DNA of 6,308 nt from Francisellaceae bacterium (GTDB lineage: Bacteria > Pseudomonadota > Gammaproteobacteria > Berkiellales > Berkiellaceae): positions 1-6,308 of the forward strand of contig JAHFQG010000070.1 of assembly GCA_023266415.1 (NCBI GenBank), in the 5' to 3' direction. The position numbers and the translations under genes were made by a program. Below, one piece after another: positions 1 through 4,210 of the stretch (position 1 is its first letter; every line of letters begins with the position of its first letter). The notes under the pieces were generated by a model. The model ran no database searches, was not told the DNA's origin, and saw nothing but the letters and a program-made list of their open reading frames with translations.

Positions 1-54
1 TCTTGTAACTATACAATTCGCTTTCAATACTATTGATGTCAAGGTTAAAAAGAG

Positions 55-186
55 GTGATTCATTTTAAGAAGTCATTGATCTATTTGGCAATATTTATGC
101 TTTCGTTTGTAGTGGCCTTGTTGCATGAATGGCCATGTTTCCACGTCATCCCGAACATCGTGAGGGATCTCCTAAGAGTGGCATAG
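55..186 (+). pseudogene. Short open frame with signal-peptide-like start, overrun by a repeat (possible gene remnant)
   Basis: An open frame of 43 codons runs from GTG at 55 to TAG at 184-186. The first 23 residues look like an export signal: two lysines at residues 5-6, then a hydrophobic run (SLIYLAIFMLSFVVALL). An AAGG at 41-44 could serve as ribosome binding site, 10 bases before the GTG. A weak promoter-like pair, TTGTAA at 3-8 and AATACT at 26-31 with a 17-base gap, lies upstream. From codon 20 onward the frame is written by the repeat element that begins at 114, so the rest of the peptide is probably not ancestral. My reading is the 5' end of an exported-protein gene cut by a repeat insertion. 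No continuation is visible after 318, where stops occur at once. It could equally be a chance hydrophobic frame. Confidence 0.25.
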
Positions 187-217
187 AGGGAGATCCCTCG
201 CTGCGCTCGGGATGACG
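144..217. repeat. Palindromic repeat (CGTCATCCCGA...TCGGGATGACG type)
   Basis: The arms 144-172 and 189-217 are inverse complements at 24 of 29 positions, separated by 16 bases. The conserved parts are CGTCATCCCGA at the outer edge and GAGGGATCTCC at the inner edge. This sequence style is a familiar dispersed intergenic repeat in several bacterial groups. The 13-base end at 204-216 recurs at 223-235 with one difference (period 19), so the right side is partly duplicated in tandem. Confidence 0.7.
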
Positions 218-259
218 GGCTACGCTTGGGATGACTTAACAAAATATATACTACGGGCA

Positions 260-293
260 ACTGGATGCCAGTTTTCACTGGCATGACATCCAG
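260..293. repeat. Palindromic repeat, intergenic copy of the element inside amgK
   Basis: CTGGATGCCAG (261-271) and CTGGCATGACATCCAG (278-293) fold back on each other: TGCCAG pairs with CTGGCA, and the outer CTGGAT pairs with ATCCAG across a small bulge. Positions 260-288 match 3922-3950, inside amgK, at 25 of 29 bases, and the differences fall in the loop. Conserved arms with a variable loop are typical of a dispersed palindromic family. Confidence 0.7.
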
Positions 294-367
294 AATGCCT
301 GATTCATGCAACATGGCCTAAAAAAAATGTATAAAACACTTAAATAAGAGGCTTAATTCAGATAATA

Positions 368-616
368 TTAGTGGGTTTTTTGAAACACTTTAACGATCCA
401 ATATTCTTTTAGGGGTAGGTTTGCAAACCGAGCCCCCCCCACATAAGTTGTTATACTTCCAAACAATACTCCTTCAAGGAGTTTTATGTCTATTCTCTGA
501 AAAAAGGGACTTGTGCCAAACAAATACCATTTTAAGTAAACAAATCCGATCGCTGCTAAGAGAAAATATAAAGTCAGCTTAAAATAATACATTGTTGGCT
601 TGATTATATTGAACAT
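368..616 (-). CDS. Small hypothetical membrane protein
   Basis: I do not recognise this 82-residue protein. It has one clear membrane-spanning stretch at about residues 11-33 (YFKLTLYFLLAAIGFVYLKW region) and a shorter hydrophobic patch near 46-60. Lysine and tyrosine flank the span. The ATG at 616 is supported by TAGGA at 625-629 on the minus strand, seven to eight bases upstream, which is why I keep it as a gene. The next possible start is Met9. A run of eight G (433-440 on the plus strand as C) encodes Val59-Gly60-Gly61; slippage there would replace the last 20 or so residues. It stands alone between two repeat-bearing spacers, and I see no convincing promoter or terminator. It could be a spurious frame, but the binding site and membrane segment argue otherwise. 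Confidence 0.5.
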   Translation of the reverse strand: MFNIIKPTMYYFKLTLYFLLAAIGFVYLKWYLFGTSPFFQRIDIKLLEGVLFGSITTYVGGARFANLPLKEYWIVKVFQKTH

Positions 617-746
617 TTTTCATTCCTATCCTACAATGATACGAGATAAGTATATCGTGAAAACATCAAGGATAGAACATATGAAAGAAATAACGCAGGG
701 AGAATGTTCGGTTATTTAAGAAAGACAAATAAGAATAAGGTTAAAT

Positions 747-864
747 ATACACCCCCTCCCTGCCCCCCCCTTTTGATACACTCACTGTTGCCGTTGTAGG
801 GGCGAGGCGCGCCTCGCCCGCAGATCAGGCACACCTGATCCCTACCCAGTTCAAGGGGGTGTAT
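747..864. mobile_element. Second MITE-like element with 11-base inverted ends and nested hairpins
   Basis: ATACACCCCCT (747-757) and AGGGGGTGTAT (854-864) are perfect inverse complements and bound a 118-base segment without coding potential. Inside lie a perfect 20-base palindrome at 800-819 (GGGCGAGGCGCGCCTCGCCC) and a 7-base stem with 4-base loop at 823-840 (GATCAGG/CCTGATC). An outer GTAGGG (796-801)/CCCTAC (840-845) pair competes with the hairpin edges or closes around them, so single strands could fold into a branched shape. If the ends are read as CACCCCCT/AGGGGGTG, each is flanked by TA, the target duplicated by IS630/Tc1-type transposases; that is only a suggestion. A run of eight C occurs at 763-770. 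Confidence 0.5.
796..845. repeat. Nested GC-rich palindromes (REP-like)
   Basis: This is the structured core of the 747-864 element: a 20-base perfect palindrome centred at 809/810, then a GATCAGG/CCTGATC hairpin, bracketed by GTAGGG and CCCTAC. It is far more GC-rich than the AT-rich spacer around it, which suggests it arrived as a unit. Confidence 0.7.
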
Positions 865-883
865 CTATATCAACCATTCCTCG

Positions 884-889
884 TATAAT
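884..889 (+). promoter_or_regulatory. -10 box of the promoter for the VOC gene
   Basis: TATAAT matches the sigma-70 -10 consensus exactly and lies 36 bases before the ATG at 926, so transcription would start near 896 with a leader of about 30 bases. The expected -35 position (about 861-866) falls on the right edge of the 747-864 element and reads GTATCT, a poor match. Either the promoter depends weakly on -35 or the element supplies or has replaced that part. Confidence 0.45.
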
Positions 890-925
890 GTACCGTATTT
901 TTCATAATTCTATTTGGAAGTCAAG

Positions 926-1333
926 ATGCTCTCTCGCCCACCGGCTACGCAAGGGTTACATCACGTTGCACTGTTTGTAAGAAAGTTAGATGAATGTCTT
1001 AATTTCTATACACAATTGTTAGGGATGCAAGTGGAATGGCAGCCAGATGCGGACAATTATTATTTAACATCTGGTACGGACAATTTGGCCTTACATCGAT
1101 TGAAAACAGTTGCCTCACCGGCCACTCCTCAGCGCTTAGACCATATTGGGTTTATTATCAGAGAGCCAGAATGGGTAGATTTATGGTACGCCTATTTAAA
1201 AGAACAAGGAGTCCCTATTAAAACGGAGCCCAAGACACACCGAGATGGGGCACGGAGCTTTTATTGTGCCGATCCAGATGGGACGGCAGTTCAGATAATT
1301 TACCATCCACCTTTGGTTTATAAAGATAGCTAA
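926..1333 (+). CDS. VOC (glyoxalase/dioxygenase fold) family protein
   Basis: The 135-residue protein has the paired beta-alpha-beta-beta-beta modules of the vicinal oxygen chelate superfamily. Module one starts at LHHVAL (residues 11-16) and continues through FYTQLLGM. Module two starts at LDHIGF (71-76) and ends with the signature CADPDGTAVQII (114-125). Candidate metal ligands are His13, His57 and His73; the fourth position, usually a glutamate in a V-E-I context, is Gln123. E. coli GloA is of similar length but uses His, Glu, His and Glu, so glyoxalase I activity should not be assumed; the substrate is unknown. I chose ATG 926 because GGAAG at 916-920 sits five bases upstream; an in-frame TTG at 914 would overlap that site. 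The gene appears to be a single transcription unit, convergent with djlA, and is probably cytosolic. Confidence 0.85.
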   Translation: MLSRPPATQGLHHVALFVRKLDECLNFYTQLLGMQVEWQPDADNYYLTSGTDNLALHRLKTVASPATPQRLDHIGFIIREPEWVDLWYAYLKEQGVPIKTEPKTHRDGARSFYCADPDGTAVQIIYHPPLVYKDS

Positions 1334-1371
1334 CGCTTATAACGTTAGCTATACTAACGTTATGAGCGTTA
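1331..1371. terminator. Long hairpin starting at the VOC stop codon
   Basis: TAACGCTTATAACGTTAG (1331-1348) pairs with 1354-1371 over 18 positions, with one U-G wobble and a CTATA loop. The TAA stop codon forms the base of the stem. The stem is AT-rich, and the downstream plus strand reads ATATAAAAAGG rather than a U-run, so it is not a classical terminator. It could protect the mRNA 3' end or be a palindromic repeat. Confidence 0.4.
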
Positions 1372-1432
1372 ATATAAAAAGGCCATTTATACTATGGATA
1401 ATTTCGTTATAAATCAACATCTTATGAATAAC

Positions 1433-1456
1433 AAACCCATTGAGGCCGGGGTTTTT
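1433..1456. terminator. Probable terminator between the convergent VOC and djlA genes
   Basis: AAACCC (1433-1438) pairs with GGGTTT (1449-1454) around a 10-base loop, and the plus strand continues with T to 1456. On the minus strand the same stem is followed by GTTATT. It lies about 45 bases past the djlA stop and 100 bases past the VOC stop, so it could end transcripts from both sides. The stem is short, so strength is uncertain. Confidence 0.45.
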
Positions 1457-1500
1457 GGCAATCTAAAACTCATGAAATTGATTTTGTTATCTTTTCAACT

Positions 1501-2364
1501 TTAAGCACCCCGATGTTTAACCAGCCTATCATAGGCTTCTTGTATTTTTTGAGTTTTTTCAGTGGCCATTTTCATCATGGTTAGGGGGAGGCCTTTCGAC
1601 ACCAGTTTGTCGGGGTGATGTTCGCTCATTAAACGGCGGTAAGCCTTTTTCAGTTCTACATCTGACACATGTTCTTTTACACCTAAAATTTGATAAGCTT
1701 CTTGTATTAAATTACGAGGTAATTCTTGGGGTGTTTCGCGATGTGTCTGATGAGTACGGTGTGTTTTTTGGCGAGCTTGCTGATATTGGCGTTTTGAACC
1801 ACTTTGTCGAGTACGCCCTGTTGAAAACAGATGCATAGCCTCTATTCGGGCAATAATAGTATCTATCTCAATTTTTGCAATTTTTAACCCTCGCGCAATT
1901 TGACACAAAATATGATATTCATTCGGGTGAATTTCGCCATCCACCAAAACCGCTTGAATTTGTATTTCCAAAAACAGCTGCTTTAATTGAAAATGCTGAC
2001 GACATTCTTTTTCTAATTGCCTAAGCAATAAATGGAAATCAAATTTTTTCCCTTTGCCTTTTTGAAAAAAAGCAATCGCTTCGCGTTGTTGTTCAGGCGA
2101 CAATTGCATGTTCGCCATAATTTCGCGAGCGGCCGCTATTTCTTGCTCATTCACTCGGCCATCTGATTTGGCCAAAAACCCCATCATGGAAAACGTGGCC
2201 TCAAAAAAAACCGATTGTATTTCTACAGTACTCGGACGGGCTGTATGCATGTTTTGTGTCAGCCCTTTATCAAACGCATGCCCCAAAATAAGCCCAAACA
2301 CCGAACCTGCGGGACCTAAAAATAAATAACCAAAAAAGAGACCAAACAGTTTTCCAAATATCAT
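1501..2364 (-). CDS. djlA: DjlA-like membrane-anchored J-domain co-chaperone
   Basis: The 287-residue protein has the DjlA layout. An N-terminal glycine-rich membrane segment (about residues 4-28, ending GLILGHAFDK) is followed by a TerB-like helical domain (about 50-165) with its two acidic motifs, AKSDGRVNEQEI (65-76) and VDGEIHPNEY (141-150). A basic, His/Thr/Gln-rich linker (about 182-212) leads to a C-terminal J domain (about 222-287). The HPD motif that stimulates DnaK ATPase is at 250-252. DjlA proteins sit in the inner membrane with the J domain in the cytoplasm and recruit DnaK; E. coli DjlA is linked to capsule (Rcs) signalling. The gene is last in the amgK-murU-djlA operon, 31 bases after murU. 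The start at 2364 matches the family N-terminus, but the nearest purine-rich site (GGAAGGGG) is about 15 bases away, longer than usual, so translation may lean on coupling. Confidence 0.9.
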   Translation of the reverse strand: MIFGKLFGLFFGYLFLGPAGSVFGLILGHAFDKGLTQNMHTARPSTVEIQSVFFEATFSMMGFLAKSDGRVNEQEIAAAREIMANMQLSPEQQREAIAFFQKGKGKKFDFHLLLRQLEKECRQHFQLKQLFLEIQIQAVLVDGEIHPNEYHILCQIARGLKIAKIEIDTIIARIEAMHLFSTGRTRQSGSKRQYQQARQKTHRTHQTHRETPQELPRNLIQEAYQILGVKEHVSDVELKKAYRRLMSEHHPDKLVSKGLPLTMMKMATEKTQKIQEAYDRLVKHRGA

Positions 2365-2395
2365 GATATTATAGACACACCCCTTCCTATCCCCA

Positions 2396-3052
2396 TCAAA
2401 ATACTTCTTGATACCGCTCTAAACTGCCAATATCCACCCACTCACCTGTATACACTTCTCCGGTCACTTGTTGAGTGTCCATGGCTTTTAAATACAAAGG
2501 AATAAGGGAATATTTCCCTGGCACACAGCCATCAAACAAATGGGGTGACAGCTTAGCCATCCCACTGTATGTCCAAGGATTCGGGTTTGACTGTTGAAGC
2601 ACGTATTGTTTCGCAGAAAGGGCAAAATCTCCCGCAGGGTGTTCGGGCGGGTTAGGCACCAGCACCAAATGGGCTAAATGGTCGATTAAAGGCGCATGAA
2701 CCAATGATATCAAAGGATATTGGGTAATAATATCCGCATTCAAGAGTATAAAAGGCTCTTGGCCCAACAACGGCAGGGCTTGAAAAATACCACCCCCCGT
2801 TTCTAACGCTTCGGGTTCTTCAGAATACTGGATATTTACCCCAAACCGTTCCCCTTGTTGCAAATGCGCCCTAATTTGGTGTTTTAAATAACTGACATTA
2901 ATGACCACCTCCCGTACCCCTGCTTTTTGTAAGTTTTCTAAATGATACTCGATCAGAGGTTTGCCATGTACGGGTAATAATGGCTTCGGACACGTATCGG
3001 TGAGTGGCCGCAGTCGCATCCCTCGACCAGCCGCCAATATCATGGCACGCAT
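2396..3052 (-). CDS. murU: N-acetylmuramate-1-phosphate uridylyltransferase MurU
   Basis: MurU transfers UMP from UTP to MurNAc-1-phosphate, giving UDP-MurNAc for peptidoglycan synthesis and bypassing the fosfomycin-sensitive de novo route; this is known from Pseudomonas. The 218 residues cover the full nucleotidyltransferase fold: the Rossmann-like start MRAMILAAGRGMRLRPLT, the PKPLLPV loop (22-28, Lys23), PEALETGGGIF (80-90), the metal-binding LNADI (104-108, Asp107), and EWVDIGSLER (204-213, Asp207) near the C-terminus. Length and motif order agree with Pseudomonas MurU. I prefer the ATG at 3052 over the in-frame ATG at 3064: GGGAGG lies just before 3052, and the family starts M-(K/R)-A-M-I-L-A-A-G. 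The gene overlaps the amgK end by 13 bases, so the two are translationally coupled. RmlA/GlmU-type sugar nucleotidyltransferase is the broader alternative; the AmgK partner makes MurU likely. Confidence 0.9.
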   Translation of the reverse strand: MRAMILAAGRGMRLRPLTDTCPKPLLPVHGKPLIEYHLENLQKAGVREVVINVSYLKHQIRAHLQQGERFGVNIQYSEEPEALETGGGIFQALPLLGQEPFILLNADIITQYPLISLVHAPLIDHLAHLVLVPNPPEHPAGDFALSAKQYVLQQSNPNPWTYSGMAKLSPHLFDGCVPGKYSLIPLYLKAMDTQQVTGEVYTGEWVDIGSLERYQEVF

Positions 3053-4083
3053 TTTTCCTCCCATTGAATCATAAAGGGCGTAATATGGTTTTGAAATAAG
3101 GCCGTTAAGGCGGGAAACATCGTGTATCGGCTTAAAGTTTGGGTTATATAGTTGGCTACCCGAGGCATATCGTCAAGGTAACGTTTTTTCTGATCTCGAT
3201 ATGCCAAGCGAGCAAAAATACCCAATACCTTCAAATGCCGTTGTAAGCACACGAAATCAAACCATTCGACACAGGTAGAAAATGGCACCGAATGTAGAGC
3301 AGAATGCCGACAAAAAAAGCGCAGCCAATCCCATACTTTTTCCTCTGGCCAGGCAATATACGCATCTTTGAGAAGAGAAGCCGGATCATACAACAGAGGG
3401 CCCCGTACCGCATCTTGGAAGTCTAAGATGCCTAGTCCTGTGGGCGTTTGGAGCAAATTACGGGAATGATAATCGCGGTGCACAACACCCTGCGGTTGCG
3501 AGACAATATTTTGGAGGATACTCTCAACTTCCGTTTTTAATGCCATTTCCTCTGAAGCCGATAAAAGATAACGGATATGATGTGGTAAAAACCATTCAGT
3601 GAAATACCCAATTTCTTTCCACATAAAGGGAATATTGAAAGAAGGATAAGAATGTTCGGGTGGCTCAGGGGCTTGACTCAGCAAGGACAAGGCATGCAAT
3701 GCGGTTTGATATAATCTGTCCGCCGTATCCTCCGTCAGGAGAGTAGCATATAACGCATCTCCAAAATCATCCAGTAAAAGCCACCCTTCCGTCCACTCAA
3801 TGGCATGAATGGTAGGAACAGGCAACCCAAACACTCGCCACATATGATTAATATGCACAAAAGGTGCTGGATTTTCCAACTGGGGCGGGGATACCATCCA
3901 TACATACGATTGAATCGTTGGACTGGATGCCAGCCTCCGCTGGCATGACACCGATTGAACCTCCGTTGGCATGGCCGTGAATACCCGATAATAATGGCGA
4001 AAGCTCGCATCGGTGGAAATCGGCACCACAGAAATAACAGCGGGATCTAGCCCCAAACTTTTAGCAATCCAACTTATTGACAC
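3040..4083 (-). CDS. amgK: Anomeric MurNAc/GlcNAc kinase AmgK carrying an in-frame repeat insertion
   Basis: AmgK phosphorylates MurNAc (and GlcNAc) at C1 using ATP, feeding MurU. The 347-residue protein has the aminoglycoside phosphotransferase/choline kinase fold. STDASFRHYYRVF (23-35) forms the nucleotide-binding hairpin, WLLLDDFGD (101-109) the hinge region, HRDYHSRNLL (202-211) the catalytic loop with Asp204, and ILDFQDA (219-225) the metal-binding Asp221. Residues 39-59, between Arg-Val-Phe and the expected SYVWMVSPPQLE strand, are extra: they are encoded by a palindromic repeat and its flanking direct repeats (3907-3969), in frame, and the catalytic residues are untouched. Translation starts at GTG (4081-4083), with AGGGGG five bases upstream. 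This is the first gene of the minus-strand operon and is divergent from lptD. The enzyme looks functional, but I cannot show activity. Confidence 0.88.
   Translation of the reverse strand: MSISWIAKSLGLDPAVISVVPISTDASFRHYYRVFTAMPTEVQSVSCQRRLASSPTIQSYVWMVSPPQLENPAPFVHINHMWRVFGLPVPTIHAIEWTEGWLLLDDFGDALYATLLTEDTADRLYQTALHALSLLSQAPEPPEHSYPSFNIPFMWKEIGYFTEWFLPHHIRYLLSASEEMALKTEVESILQNIVSQPQGVVHRDYHSRNLLQTPTGLGILDFQDAVRGPLLYDPASLLKDAYIAWPEEKVWDWLRFFCRHSALHSVPFSTCVEWFDFVCLQRHLKVLGIFARLAYRDQKKRYLDDMPRVANYITQTLSRYTMFPALTALFQNHITPFMIQWEEKCVP
3907..3969. repeat. Palindromic element inserted in frame within amgK, with flanking direct repeats
   Basis: The 30-base core at 3922-3951 contains CTGGATGCCAG and CTGGCATGAC arms and matches the intergenic repeat at 260-288 (25 of 29 bases). 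It is flanked by CGATTGAATCGTTGG (3907-3921) and CGATTGAACCTCCGTTGG (3952-3969), which share eight bases on one side and six on the other. They look like a diverged target duplication. On the minus strand the core encodes VSCQRRLASS (residues 45-54) and the flanks encode PTEVQS and PTIQS. Core plus one flank is a multiple of three, so the amgK frame is kept. Confidence 0.7.
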
Positions 4084-4127
4084 ACGTTCCCCCTGAACAG
4101 AGATTCAACCTATTAAAGACTATATGC

Positions 4128-4148
4128 CCTAGTATACGGTATACTGGG
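4128..4148. promoter_or_regulatory. Dyad in the divergent amgK-lptD spacer, possible operator
   Basis: AGTATAC (4131-4137) and GTATACT (4139-4145) form a perfect dyad around one central base, extended by CC/GG at 4128-4129 and 4147-4148. It lies about midway between the two divergent genes, the place for a regulator controlling both. TATACT on each strand could also act as a -10 box, but I find no good -35 partner for either direction. Confidence 0.3.
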
Positions 4149-4167
4149 AAACTAGTGGATAATAAGG

Positions 4168-4201
4168 TAAGGATTGAGCCATTTGTAAGCAGGCTTGGAG
4201 G
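4168..4201 (+). promoter_or_regulatory. Two candidate ribosome binding sites that decide the lptD start
   Basis: TAAGGA at 4168-4173 stands seven bases before an in-frame ATT at 4181. GGAGG at 4197-4201 stands nine bases before the ATG at 4211. Both spacings are normal. Only the ATT start gives the positively charged beginning expected of a signal peptide. Confidence 0.45.
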
Positions 4202-4210
4202 CATCTTTTT

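Larger units (their letters stand above)
114..318. mobile_element. MITE-like composite element with IS5/IS903-like inverted ends
   Basis: The left end GGCCTTGTTGCATGAAT (114-130) is the inverse complement of ATTCATGCAACATGGCC (302-318) with one mismatch in 17. From memory, the ends of the IS903 subgroup of the IS5 family read GGCTTTGTTGAATAAATC, a close match, so a related transposase may have moved this element. The interior holds no transposase, only two palindromic repeats. A second partial copy of the end, GGCCATGTT (131-139), abuts the left terminus. I see no clear target-site duplication in the flanks, which suggests age or assembly by successive insertions. Confidence 0.45.

Noticed and set aside
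81..314. 77-residue minus-strand open frame
   Set aside because: It lies almost wholly in the 114-318 repeat element; its translated segments are what these palindromes give in any frame, and no binding site precedes it.
114..864. CRISPR array
   Set aside because: The repeats are different palindromes with no regular spacing or shared unit.
2108..2329. 73-residue plus-strand open frame
   Set aside because: Antisense shadow of the TerB-like and membrane portions of djlA.
2368..2373. TATAAT on the minus strand just before djlA
   Set aside because: It is only three bases from the ATG and has no -35 at proper spacing; transcription would start inside the start codon. Most likely chance.
3062..3064. 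Upstream ATG for murU
   Set aside because: It lacks a binding site; GGGAGG instead precedes the ATG at 3050-3052, which also fits the family N-terminus.
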